Shown here: positions 25,006 through 33,761 of the stretch, in pieces
Position numbering within the stretch: the stretch's first letter is position 1
Layout of the letters: every line of letters starts with the position of its first letter
Source: Endozoicomonas atrinae
Lineage (GTDB): Bacteria; Pseudomonadota; Gammaproteobacteria; Pseudomonadales; Endozoicomonadaceae
Assembly: GCF_001647025.1 (NCBI RefSeq)
Contig: NZ_LUKQ02000020.1
Coordinates: 1-41,915 of the forward strand
Direction: 5' to 3'
DNA length: 41,915 nucleotides
The notes under the pieces: generated by a model
What the model saw: the letters and a program-made list of their open reading frames with translations, nothing else
Databases searched by the model: none
Told to the model about the DNA's origin: nothing
Made by a program: the position numbers and the translations under genes

Positions 25006-25566
25006 CAGATATTTGGTCAATAGAACTATTCGGACGCCATTGACGCGACCTTCAATCTGTTCAGGGTTGCCTGTTAACGAGATGTTCCTGACAGCGGTGC
25101 CGCGCTTGGCGGTAAAGCCGGCACCTTTGACGGGAAGATCCTTGATCAGGGTGACCGTATCGCCAGCACTCAATACGCTGCCATTGCTATCCAGTGTTGG
25201 CACCTCTGACTCCTCACTGCTTAACCCGGACTCAGCCCACTGACGGGTTTCATCATCCAGGTACATCATATCCAGCAGGTCCTGGGCCCAACCTTCGGAT
25301 GACAAGTGGCTTAGCAGGCGAAATGCCATGACCTGAACTGCGGGAACCTGACTCCATATGCTGTCATTCAGGCAACGCCAGTGATTGGTGTCCATTGTGT
25401 TGGACTGGTTGATCTGTCCAAGGCAGTTGTCACAAACGAGAATGCATTGATCCGGCTTGGAAGTGTTGCTCTCAGGAGGAACAGGGTAAACATTCAGGTC
25501 ATCTTTTGAGCTGCAGAGTTCACATTGAGCGCCACTGCGCTCCATTAATGTATGTTCGGTAGTCAT
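24994..25566 (-). CDS. PhnA/YjdM-like zinc-ribbon protein
   Basis: A 190 aa protein of the PhnA (YjdM) family. An N-terminal zinc ribbon is formed by CELC (C15, C18) and CDNC (C45, C48). The C-terminal PhnA domain begins with DSNGSVLSAGDTVTLIKDL and continues with VKGAGFTAKRGTAV, then ends VLLTKYLKKA. The family was named for a phosphonoacetate hydrolase, but most members have no such proven activity. It converges on aceK. Confidence 0.88.
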   Translation of the reverse strand: MTTEHTLMERSGAQCELCSSKDDLNVYPVPPESNTSKPDQCILVCDNCLGQINQSNTMDTNHWRCLNDSIWSQVPAVQVMAFRLLSHLSSEGWAQDLLDMMYLDDETRQWAESGLSSEESEVPTLDSNGSVLSAGDTVTLIKDLPVKGAGFTAKRGTAVRNISLTGNPEQIEGRVNGVRIVLLTKYLKKA

Positions 25567-25667
25567 AGGAGGGAGCTTCTGACTAAATAGAAAGGAAGCG
25601 TAGTATGCCTGTAATTTCTGTAACCTCCAATTGGATATTCTACGCAGTGCAAATGAGTTAAACAGCT

Positions 25668-25958
25668 CTAGCCCTTTTTCTGATACAGGTCAACGGCTTC
25701 GATTTCATCGTCGAAGTCTTCACTGAGAATCCTGAGAATAAATGATTGACAGCTATCGAATTCTTCCAATTCGTCAATTAGGCCTGGAACATCTGATAAT
25801 GCAAAGCAGTGTCCGGCTTGCTCAGTCTGAAGGATAAATGTCTGCGTATAATCTTTCTCTTCTTTAGTGTCGATACCTTCGGTAAAATAATACGCGATCA
25901 GGTATCGACCTGGAGAGCTTATCTGCGTGGTTAAAGTTTCTAGTAAGCAGCTTTCCAT
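25668..25958 (-). CDS. Hypothetical acidic protein, 96 aa
   Basis: Not recognised. It is strongly acidic, especially around residues 60-90 (LIDELEEFDSCQSF, SEDFDDEIEAVD), and has no signal peptide or membrane helix. It lies downstream of a second unknown gene on the same strand with a 32 bp gap, so the two may be cotranscribed. Function unknown. Confidence 0.55.
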   Translation of the reverse strand: MESCLLETLTTQISSPGRYLIAYYFTEGIDTKEEKDYTQTFILQTEQAGHCFALSDVPGLIDELEEFDSCQSFILRILSEDFDDEIEAVDLYQKKG

Positions 25959-25990
25959 TTCTGGCTCTGTTATTATTTAATGAGTAGCCA

Positions 25991-26389
25991 TCAGCCATCA
26001 GCCAGCTGTTCAGCCTTATGTAAGTGACTGCTTAAATCCAGGGTGATTAACTGCTCTTCTTCATCATCGAATACTTTTTTCGCGCAATGATCTCTAATCT
26101 TACTGATCCATTCGGAGTGATCTGGTTGTAGCCTTTCTGAGGAAGTTTCTTCATGAAGGAGAGTGCTCTTTGGGCTCGGAGCTTGTTTTAGGTGATAATT
26201 TTCAAAAGTTTTTAAGTCGGGGAGTGTGCTTCTAATACAGTTCTCTTTAGGCGTTTTGGGAGGTTTAACTATCACAGGCTGTAATATCTGTATTGTCTTT
26301 GCAGTAGTTGGTGTAAGCCTGTAATTCGTTACTTCTGAGTGATAACCTCCACCGCTACAATAAAGAGAAGTCGCAAGTAGGTGATTCAT
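25991..26389 (-). CDS. Hypothetical protein, 132 aa
   Basis: Not recognised. The start has a good ribosome-binding site (AGAAGGGC) on the minus strand. The first 60 residues are rich in threonine, proline and lysine and look disordered (TPTTAKTIQIL, PPKTPKENC). The rest has charged helices (HAKK-like segment then FDDEEEQLITLDLSSHLHKAE). This mix is compatible with a secreted effector or a regulatory protein, but there is no direct support. The following DNA up to 26571 is AT-rich and empty. Confidence 0.55.
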   Translation of the reverse strand: MNHLLATSLYCSGGGYHSEVTNYRLTPTTAKTIQILQPVIVKPPKTPKENCIRSTLPDLKTFENYHLKQAPSPKSTLLHEETSSERLQPDHSEWISKIRDHCAKKVFDDEEEQLITLDLSSHLHKAEQLADG

Positions 26390-26571
26390 GACAGCCCTTC
26401 TTGTTTTACTACTTCTATACCCGTAAGACTTTTAATTGATGAATAAGTTTCGTAGCACTTACTTTTTTATTTCACAATCGTGGTTGTATATTGCAGTAAT
26501 ATTATTATTAATAATTACTCTGGTTTTTTAACTTATATTCGCAAAGTTAGCCTCAAGAGAATGCTTTCAAT

Positions 26572-27588
26572 TCACAGTAATGCTTGAGTCACTTTTATAG
26601 CGTGACCTGTCCAGTCATCAGGTACAATAAATACATTCAAACCTCTTTCCAGTTCATTATGAATGGCTCTTATATAGAGAGGTCGTTTTTGTTGTGTGAG
26701 CTGGGGCATCAATTCATCATGATTAAGACGTTTCCCGGAAGGCTCCCTGTTCAACCACTGTATCTTATGAGGAATCTGGTAGCTCATCTTATTAGTCAAT
26801 CGTGTGCTCAACAGGAACTGGCTTTGTGTCAGCCAGTTTCCCTTCAAGTGTTCTGGATTGCAGAGTTCAGGTGATTGGCACAAACGATGAGCTTGGTGTT
26901 GCGTTTTTGACTCTGTATCTGATTCGATTACTTCTGTCAGTTGAACTACTTGTGACTCTTCAGTGTTCATTGGGTAAAGAGGATAGAAAAACCTACCCTG
27001 TATCAGAGTCTCTTTCTGCACAGGCTGTTCAATACCCAGTTTTATTAAAGTTTCTTGTCCTTCATTGGTCTCACTCAATATGGCTTGATGATGGAGTAGA
27101 CGATCCATTTTTCGGTCAAGCCGGTCCTTAAGCCCGGGGCCTACCCAGTTTCGCCATGGAGACCCATTGGCATTGCCAGTTTCGTCAGGAATGCCCAGAT
27201 AAAATTTAACGGCCAGCTCCCGATGTATGAACTGGTTTCTCAGCTGGTAGATAAGATCATATTCACCCAGTGTGGCAGACTGGCTATTTCTCTCGCCTTT
27301 TACCTGCAGGTTAGAGGCTATGACCTGACTGCCAGGAAGCTGGCTCAAGAGGAACTGCCAGAGCGTTTCGTAGAAAATGCCCAGCAGGGGATTACCTTTC
27401 CTGTTAACCAGGCTGGCCAGAAGCTCCAGTTGCTTTCTTTCAGGCATAACCGGGGGTATTCCTGTGGGCAGGGGAGAGTCCAGAAAAAGAGGGCTGGCCG
27501 ACCGATTAAATAATGGAGGGCTGTTTTGTACCCACTCTACTGCCTGGTGTAGAGTATGATGTATGCTTTGGTGTAAAAATCCGTTCAT
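26572..27588 (-). CDS. DUF1853 family protein
   Basis: A 338 aa cytoplasmic protein of the DUF1853 family, function unknown. Recognised features are HQAVEWVQNSPPLF near the N-terminus, GIFYETLWQFLLSQ, GEYDLIYQ followed by HRELAVKFYLG, WVGPGLKDRLDRKM and RGFFYP-like QGRFFYPLYP. The GEYDLIY and ELAVKFY pair resembles the D...ExK layout of nuclease folds, but I have no further support. It is divergent from nadK with only 46 bp between, an order I recall from Pseudomonas. Confidence 0.88.
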   Translation of the reverse strand: MNGFLHQSIHHTLHQAVEWVQNSPPLFNRSASPLFLDSPLPTGIPPVMPERKQLELLASLVNRKGNPLLGIFYETLWQFLLSQLPGSQVIASNLQVKGERNSQSATLGEYDLIYQLRNQFIHRELAVKFYLGIPDETGNANGSPWRNWVGPGLKDRLDRKMDRLLHHQAILSETNEGQETLIKLGIEQPVQKETLIQGRFFYPLYPMNTEESQVVQLTEVIESDTESKTQHQAHRLCQSPELCNPEHLKGNWLTQSQFLLSTRLTNKMSYQIPHKIQWLNREPSGKRLNHDELMPQLTQQKRPLYIRAIHNELERGLNVFIVPDDWTGHAIKVTQALL

Positions 27589-27634
27589 GACTAACGTATA
27601 CTAACTCACATTCTAAGGCGACATCACTGAGTTT

Positions 27635-28519
27635 ATGGAACACTTCAAAATTGTCGGAGTAACCGGCCGCCAGGGGCGTATTCAGGTGGAGGATACTCTA
27701 AGGCATCTGGCAGACTTTCTGCAGAAGCGGGGGGTGACCGTACTTCTGGATGAACAGCTGGACAGTCTGCTGCCAGGTCACTCCTTTACCATGATCAGTC
27801 GTGAGCAAATGGGTCAGCAGTGTGACCTGGTGATCGTCGTGGGCGGTGATGGGAGCATGCTGGGTGCTGCCCGAACACTGGCACTTTATGATATCCCGGT
27901 GATCGGTATTAATCGCGGTCGTCTTGGATTTCTGACCGATATCTCTCCGGATGAGCTGGATGACCAGCTGGCAGAAGTGCTGGAGGGACGTTACCTGGCC
28001 GAGAGCCGGTTTCTTCTTGAAGCCCGTGTCCGCCGTAAAGGTAAGATTATTGGTCAGGGAGATGCATTGAATGATGTGGTTCTGCACCCAGGTAAATCGA
28101 CCCGGATTATTGAGTTCGAACTTTATATCGATGGGCAGTTTGTCTATAAGCAGCGGGCGGATGGATTGATTATCGCTACGCCAACCGGTTCAACAGCCTA
28201 TGCACTTTCTGGTGGCGGTCCGATTATGCATCCCCGACTGGATGCCATTGTTTTGGTGCCCATGTACCCCCATATGTTAACTAACCGTCCTCTGGTGGTG
28301 GATGGGGACAGTGAGTTGAAACTGGTCATTCGCCATGAAAACACCATATATCCGCAGATCAGCTGTGATGGGCAGATTCATATCACCTCTGCACCCGGTG
28401 ATGAGATTACTATCCATAAAAAGTCCCAGCGTCTGAAGCTTCTTCATCCACTGAACCATAACTTTTATGAGTCCTGCCGTTCCAAGTTACGTTGGAACTA
28501 TCAGGAAGAGCGCTGTTAA
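27635..28519 (+). CDS. nadK: NAD kinase
   Basis: NadK phosphorylates NAD to NADP with ATP. The 294 aa length is as expected. The diagnostic GGDG motif is at residues 70-73 (VVGGDGSML), followed by INRGRLGFLTD, LNDVVLHPG and the TPTGSTAYALSGGGPI substrate-binding loop. A MITE-like element begins five bases after its stop codon. Confidence 0.98.
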   Translation: MEHFKIVGVTGRQGRIQVEDTLRHLADFLQKRGVTVLLDEQLDSLLPGHSFTMISREQMGQQCDLVIVVGGDGSMLGAARTLALYDIPVIGINRGRLGFLTDISPDELDDQLAEVLEGRYLAESRFLLEARVRRKGKIIGQGDALNDVVLHPGKSTRIIEFELYIDGQFVYKQRADGLIIATPTGSTAYALSGGGPIMHPRLDAIVLVPMYPHMLTNRPLVVDGDSELKLVIRHENTIYPQISCDGQIHITSAPGDEITIHKKSQRLKLLHPLNHNFYESCRSKLRWNYQEERC

Positions 28520-28523
28520 TTTC

Positions 28524-28735
28524 AGGAAGGCTAACCGGGAATAGCTCCCTTATCGAGGATGGTAGAAAATTGAGGATAAAAGCTCCGTTTTGTGAGGTGA
28601 GTAGTAGTTCTATTTACTGAACAAAATGGGTCTTTTAGAGCAATTTACTGACACCATACGACTGTATGGACGCAGGAGCTAGAGCAACGCAGGAGCAGTT
28701 GCCGTGCAGGGTATCTATTCTCGTGTGGCTTCCCT
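28524..28735 (+). mobile_element. MITE-like element, family A, copy 1 (212 bp)
   Basis: A degenerate copy of the element seen inverted at 29920-30112. Ends are AGGAAGGCTAACCGGGAATAG and the complement of CTATTCTCGTGTGGCTTCCC, an imperfect inverted repeat. The body shares GAAAATTGAGGAT, TTTTGTGAGG and the core ATGGACGCAGGAG...GTTGCCGTGCAGGG with copy 2. It has an extra 17 bp that duplicates the ACGCAGGAGC motif. It separates nadK from glpG. Confidence 0.85.
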
Positions 28736-28758
28736 TATTAAGGACTTTATTACACGTT

Positions 28759-29625
28759 ATGCATAGGGCATTGGAACTCCCCGGAGACATCGACCTGAGC
28801 AACCTTTCCTACTTTCTGTATGCTCAGGGTATCCCCCACAAGGTAACAGAAGAATCAGGAAAACAGGTGGTCTGGACTGAGAATGAGGAAAAGTCCCGTA
28901 TTGTGATCAGCCTGTACCAGCAATGGCAGTCCGGTGATTTGAAATTGCAGGCAGCTCCTCCCAGAAGGGGGGTGAACGCGGGTGGTTTTCTAAAAAGTAT
29001 TCCCTGGCAGAGAATGCCAGTCACCTTTCTGTTTATGGTGGCCTGTATTGTTGTAGCGTTGATCACCCGTGCTGGTGCCAACTGGCATGCAACGGCCTGG
29101 TTCTCATTCATTCCTTTCGAGGTAGCCAATGGATATCTTTACTTTGGCAGTTTGAGTATGGGGCTTGATCAGGGACAATACTGGCGCTTGATCAGTCCGA
29201 TCTTTCTTCACTTTGGCCTGACGCATCTGGCGTTCAATATGCTGGCACTTTATATTTTTGGCAGTCGACTGGAGGTTCGTCAGGGTGGTGTTCATTTACT
29301 GGCCATCATTGTGTTTACTGCTGTGATTTCCAATTTTGCCCAATATTTCTGGGGTGGGGATGACACTATTTTTGGTGGCTTTTCCGGTGTTGTGTATGGC
29401 CTGATGGGGTATTGCATGACGCGGGAAAAGGTTGACCGAAACTGGCAGTTTGGGCTACCGCCTATTTACTACGGCTTTATGCTGGTCTGGCTGGTTGTTG
29501 GCTATACCGGGGTTCTGGGCAGTATTGGCTTTGGTAATATGGCCAATGCGGCGCATACAGGAGGCCTTGTTGCAGGGTGTGTGCTGGGTGCCATTGCTGG
29601 TTTGCTGTTTAAAGAAAAAGATTGA
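28759..29625 (+). CDS. glpG: Rhomboid intramembrane serine protease GlpG
   Basis: A 288 aa rhomboid protease that cleaves membrane proteins inside the bilayer. After a cytoplasmic N-domain (residues 1-80), six membrane helices follow. The catalytic serine is S209 in GGFSGVVYGLMGY and its partner is H266 in NAAHTGG; HFGLTHLAFNML is the conserved helix-2 histidine/asparagine region. The frame is open back to 28666, but those codons lie in the MITE-like element. The ATG at 28759 is therefore preferred, although it lacks a good ribosome-binding site. Confidence 0.93.
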   Translation: MHRALELPGDIDLSNLSYFLYAQGIPHKVTEESGKQVVWTENEEKSRIVISLYQQWQSGDLKLQAAPPRRGVNAGGFLKSIPWQRMPVTFLFMVACIVVALITRAGANWHATAWFSFIPFEVANGYLYFGSLSMGLDQGQYWRLISPIFLHFGLTHLAFNMLALYIFGSRLEVRQGGVHLLAIIVFTAVISNFAQYFWGGDDTIFGGFSGVVYGLMGYCMTREKVDRNWQFGLPPIYYGFMLVWLVVGYTGVLGSIGFGNMANAAHTGGLVAGCVLGAIAGLLFKEKD

Positions 29626-29640
29626 AAAGGATTCAATACA

Positions 29641-29910
29641 ATGCAGTTAGATGCTTTTCTGAAAAAGATGACACCCGCCATTCATCAGTCCCTAAAGCTG
29701 GCTCTTGAACTGGGTAGGTGGCCTGATGGTCGTGTGATGACTCAGGATGAACGGGATGCCAGCCTGCAGGCAGTCATTGCTTATGAGTATGAAAACCTGC
29801 CGGAATCAGAACGAGTGGGTTATATGCCAGCTAAATGCAAATCAGACAGCAAGGCTTCCATCGGCAATGTGCCTGCTGAAGAAGCAACCATCCTTCGTTT
29901 CAAAAACTGA
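29641..29910 (+). CDS. yeaC: YeaC-like DUF1315 family protein
   Basis: An 89 aa cytoplasmic protein of the DUF1315 family. Recognised by KMTPAIHQSLKLALELGRWPDGR, then TQDERDASLQAVIAYE and LPESERVGYM. Function unknown. It follows glpG by 15 bp and is probably in the same operon, an order also recalled from Pseudomonas. A MITE-like element begins ten bases after its stop. Confidence 0.88.
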   Translation: MQLDAFLKKMTPAIHQSLKLALELGRWPDGRVMTQDERDASLQAVIAYEYENLPESERVGYMPAKCKSDSKASIGNVPAEEATILRFKN

Positions 29911-29919
29911 AGATTTACT

Positions 29920-30112
29920 AGGAGGCTGGCCGAGAATAGACTGCCCTGCACGGCAACTGCTCCTGCGTCCATGCAGTCGTGCGGAGCCAGAAAATTGGTC
30001 TGAAAGTTCGCTTTTGTTCGTTAAATAGCTCGCTATTCGCCTCACAAAACCAAATTTTCATCCTCAATTTTCTGACTTCCTCGCTACGGGCGCTATTCTC
30101 GGTCAGCCTCCT
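29920..30112 (-). mobile_element. MITE-like element, family A, copy 2 (193 bp)
   Basis: The terminal inverted repeats are 20 bp with one mismatch: AGGAGGCTGGCCGAGAATAG at the left against the complement of CTATTCTCGGTCAGCCTCCT at the right. The body is an inverted copy of the element at 28524-28735. No target-site duplication is obvious and there is no reading frame in it. It lies between yeaC and the DUF2797 gene. Confidence 0.88.
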
Positions 30113-30168
30113 GGGTCGCTTTGTCAGCCAATGACAGGGCGGTTTTTACTTTATTTAAGAGTATAACT

Positions 30169-31050
30169 GTGTCCGAAAGTACAATCACCGGATCGCTCAG
30201 TAAAATGCATTCAGACCTTCTGACAGGGGCTGAAGAGAGCGGCAAGAGCCAGGTTACCTACCAGCTGCCCATTGGCGATCAATTGCTGCCATTGAATGAC
30301 CTGCTTGGGCGCAAGCTGTCCATGCAGTACCACGGTGAAATTCATTGCTGCCACTGTGGCCGAAAAACCAAGAAGAGTTTTAATCAGGGATTCTGCTACC
30401 CCTGTTTTAAAAAGCTACCCCAGTGCGACAGCTGCATCATGAGCCCGGAAAAATGCCATTATGATCAGGGCACCTGTCGTGATGCAGCCTGGGGAGAAAA
30501 GTTCTGTATGACAGATCATGTCGTCTATCTGGCTAACTCCTCTGGCCTGAAAGTGGGTATTACCCGGGCAACCCAGATCCCAACCCGCTGGATCGACCAG
30601 GGTGCCACTCAAGCCATGCCGTTTATTCGTGTGGCTACCCGTCAGCAATCTGGGCTGCTGGAAACCATTTTCAAGGAATTTATTAATGACCGGACCAACT
30701 GGCGGGCTATGCTGAAGGGACCGGCTGATCCTCTGGATCTTCAGGCTACGGCTCAAGAGCTACTGGAAATGAACGGTAGTCGGGTTTCAGCACTGCAGGA
30801 GCAGTTTGGAATTCAGGCGATACAGCCATTGGCAGGTGTAAAGTCTGAAGAGACAGACAAGTCTGCCGTACTTAATATTGATTACCCCGTGATTGAATAC
30901 CCTGTCAAAGTGACATCCCGATCCTTTGACAAGGAACCATTGATTGAAGGTATGTTGCTGGGGATTAAGGGACAATATCTGATTTTGGATAATGGTGTGG
31001 TCAATATCCGCAAACATACCGCCTATCAGGTGAGCGTGGCTGTTAATTAA
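30169..31050 (+). CDS. DUF2797 family zinc-binding protein
   Basis: A 293 aa protein of unknown function. The GTG at 30169 is preferred because AAGAG precedes it; the frame starts at a TTG further upstream, and an ATG at 30205 has no ribosome-binding site. Residues 60-110 carry many cysteines (CCHCGRK, CYPCFKKLPQCDSC, then two more), which suggests zinc sites. VYLANSSGLKVGITR follows, a pattern like GIY-YIG nucleases. It precedes pepN, as recalled in Pseudomonas. Confidence 0.87.
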   Translation: MSESTITGSLSKMHSDLLTGAEESGKSQVTYQLPIGDQLLPLNDLLGRKLSMQYHGEIHCCHCGRKTKKSFNQGFCYPCFKKLPQCDSCIMSPEKCHYDQGTCRDAAWGEKFCMTDHVVYLANSSGLKVGITRATQIPTRWIDQGATQAMPFIRVATRQQSGLLETIFKEFINDRTNWRAMLKGPADPLDLQATAQELLEMNGSRVSALQEQFGIQAIQPLAGVKSEETDKSAVLNIDYPVIEYPVKVTSRSFDKEPLIEGMLLGIKGQYLILDNGVVNIRKHTAYQVSVAVN

Positions 31051-31106
31051 CCAACTGTCGATGAATCACAGAACCGAAGCTGTTCGCTTGTGAAATAAAT
31101 AGTGGG

Positions 31107-33761
31107 ATGAACAAGATGAAAGACTCGCAACCAAAAGCGATTTACCTGAAAGATTATCAGGCACCTGACTACTGGATTGATCAAACGAACCTGACTTTCG
31201 ATCTTTATGAAGATCATACGATGGTAACTTCGGTTCTGAGTATTTGTCGTAACCTTGATAACAATCCAGGCAAACAGAGTGAAGATAACCTTCCTGAGCT
31301 GGTGTTGGTGGGGGATGACCTTGAACTGGTTGCTGTTGAGATCGATGACAAGCCATTTTCAGACTTCAAGGTAGAGGGTGGCCTTCTCAAGATTGTGTCA
31401 CCCAACGAGAGTTTCACTCTCAAGACCGTTTGTCGTATCAAACCACAGGAAAATACATCCCTGGAAGGGCTTTATAAATCCAATGGCATGTTCTGTACCC
31501 AGTGCGAGGCAGAAGGTTTCCGTAAAATTACCTACTACCTGGATCGTCCGGATGTGATGTCCCGGTTCACCACCCGAATTACGGCAGACAAAACCGCATA
31601 TCCGGTGCTCCTTTCGAATGGTAATGACATTGAACGCGGAGAACTGGACGACGGCAGACACTACGTTACCTGGGAAGACCCGTTCAAAAAGCCAAGCTAT
31701 CTCTTTGCCCTGGTCGCTGGTGACTTGCAGTATGTAGAAGATCACTTTACGACCATGAGTGGTCGTGAGGTGACGCTGAGACTCTTTACAGAAGCGCATA
31801 ATATTGACCAGTGTGATCATGCAATGATCTCTCTGAAGAAATCCATGAAGTGGGATGAAGAGGTCTATGGTCGGGAATACGATCTGGATATTTTCATGAT
31901 CGTGGCCGTTGATCACTTCAATATGGGGGCCATGGAAAACAAGGGGCTGAATATCTTCAATTCAGCCTGTGTTCTGGCTAGCCCGGACACCGCAACTGAT
32001 GCACGATTCCAGCGGGTTGAAGCGATTGTTGCCCACGAGTACTTCCACAACTGGTCCGGTAATCGTGTGACCTGTCGCGATTGGTTTCAGCTCAGTCTTA
32101 AGGAAGGTTTTACCGTTTTCCGGGATTCTGAATTTTCAGCAGATATGAACTCCCGGGGTGTGAAACGGATTGAGGATGTTAATGTTCTCCGTACCGCGCA
32201 GTTTGCCGAAGATGCTGGGCCAATGGCTCACCCGGTAAGACCTGAGTCGTTCATTGAGATTTCCAACTTCTACACTGTCACCGTTTATGAAAAAGGGGCT
32301 GAAGTAGTACGGATGATCCATGGAATTCTTGGCCCAGATGATTTTCGTAAGGGATCTGACCTTTACTTTGAGCGCCATGATGGTCAGGCCGTGACCTGTG
32401 AAGATTTTGTCAAAGCCATGGAAGATGCCTCTGGTCGAGATCTTGGCCAGTTCCGCCGTTGGTACAGCCAGGCAGGGACACCGGTGTTGACGGTCAGCGA
32501 TGAATACGATGAAGAGAAAAAGCAGTACCAGCTGATTATCGAGCAATCCTGTCCTTCGACACCGGGACAGAAGGAAAAACTTCCGTTCCATATTCCAGTT
32601 CGTATCGGGCTTCTGGATGGTGAGGGGGATGACTTATCTCTCAATAAAGCCGGAGATACCGAACTGGTACTGGATGTAAAACAGGAAAAAGAGGTAGTCA
32701 CTTTTGAAAATATAGAAGAGCGTCCACTGCCTTCGATATTGAGAGGGTTTTCTGCACCGGTACGGGTGAAGTATGACTACTCCCGTGATGACCTGCTGTT
32801 CCTGATGGAAAATGACAGCGATCATTTCAACCGTTGGGATGCCAGTCAGCGCCTGGCCAGTGGCGTTATTGATGAAATGGTCGCTGCCATGGAACAGGGT
32901 AAGGAATGTGGTCCAGATGAAAGCCTGATCAAGGCGTTTGGCACGATTATCTGTGATGACTCTCTGGATCTGGCTGTGAAAGCTGAAATGCTTTCATTGC
33001 CATCAGAAGCTTCTCTTGCGGAACAGGCTGTAGAGGTCTACCCGCAATATATTCATCAGGCAAGGCTCCGGGTTAAACGTGCTATTTCAGAGGCTAATAA
33101 GACGGCCCTGGAGACTTTGTGGCGGTCACTGAGTGTCGATAAACCCTATCGTCCTGAGGCTGAAGATATTGCTGAGCGCACGCTGAAAAATATCAGTCTT
33201 TCCTATCTGACCAGTCTTGATGATAAAGGTATGCTGGCGCTGGCGGAGCAGCAGTATCATGGCGCATCCAATATGACGGATCGCTTTGCTGCCCTTGCCA
33301 GTATTGTCAATGCAGGCTGCCAGGACAAAGAACTGATTGAGGAAGTGCTGACTGATTTCTTTGAACGTTACCAGGATGATACCAATGTTATGGACCAATG
33401 GCTGTCGGTACAGGCCTCCAGTCCATCACTGGGAACTCTGGAGCATATTCTGACGCTGATGCAGCATGAAATCTTTGATGCAACCAGCCCTAATAAGCTG
33501 CGTTCGGTCCTGGGCGGTTTTGCCGGAAATATGAAGCAGTTTCACCGTGTGGATGGTCTGGGGTATGAGTTCCTGACTGACCAGTTGCTGGATCTTGATA
33601 AGAAGAACCCGCAGATAGCTTCACGGTTGATGACTCCGTTAACCCGCTGGCGTAAATTTGAGCCTGGTTGCCGTGAACGCATGCGCAAGGCACTGGAGAG
33701 AATTAAAGCAACCCCAGGTCTTTCATCTGATGTTTATGAAGTGGTCACCAAAAGCCTCTGA
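31107..33761 (+). CDS. pepN: Aminopeptidase N
   Basis: PepN is the main broad-specificity M1 aminopeptidase, a cytoplasmic zinc enzyme. The 884 aa length fits. The substrate-binding GAMEN motif is at residues 274-278, and the zinc motif HEYFH is at 310-314 with the third ligand about 19 residues on (LKEGFTVFRD). CTQCEAEGFRKITYYLDRPD is strongly conserved. A second ATG at 31116 is an equally good start, because the GTGGG site sits at a better distance from it. Confidence 0.97.
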   Translation: MNKMKDSQPKAIYLKDYQAPDYWIDQTNLTFDLYEDHTMVTSVLSICRNLDNNPGKQSEDNLPELVLVGDDLELVAVEIDDKPFSDFKVEGGLLKIVSPNESFTLKTVCRIKPQENTSLEGLYKSNGMFCTQCEAEGFRKITYYLDRPDVMSRFTTRITADKTAYPVLLSNGNDIERGELDDGRHYVTWEDPFKKPSYLFALVAGDLQYVEDHFTTMSGREVTLRLFTEAHNIDQCDHAMISLKKSMKWDEEVYGREYDLDIFMIVAVDHFNMGAMENKGLNIFNSACVLASPDTATDARFQRVEAIVAHEYFHNWSGNRVTCRDWFQLSLKEGFTVFRDSEFSADMNSRGVKRIEDVNVLRTAQFAEDAGPMAHPVRPESFIEISNFYTVTVYEKGAEVVRMIHGILGPDDFRKGSDLYFERHDGQAVTCEDFVKAMEDASGRDLGQFRRWYSQAGTPVLTVSDEYDEEKKQYQLIIEQSCPSTPGQKEKLPFHIPVRIGLLDGEGDDLSLNKAGDTELVLDVKQEKEVVTFENIEERPLPSILRGFSAPVRVKYDYSRDDLLFLMENDSDHFNRWDASQRLASGVIDEMVAAMEQGKECGPDESLIKAFGTIICDDSLDLAVKAEMLSLPSEASLAEQAVEVYPQYIHQARLRVKRAISEANKTALETLWRSLSVDKPYRPEAEDIAERTLKNISLSYLTSLDDKGMLALAEQQYHGASNMTDRFAALASIVNAGCQDKELIEEVLTDFFERYQDDTNVMDQWLSVQASSPSLGTLEHILTLMQHEIFDATSPNKLRSVLGGFAGNMKQFHRVDGLGYEFLTDQLLDLDKKNPQIASRLMTPLTRWRKFEPGCRERMRKALERIKATPGLSSDVYEVVTKSL

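Noticed and set aside
28666-28758. N-terminal extension of GlpG
   Set aside because: These codons lie mostly in the MITE-like element and do not resemble the GlpG N-domain.
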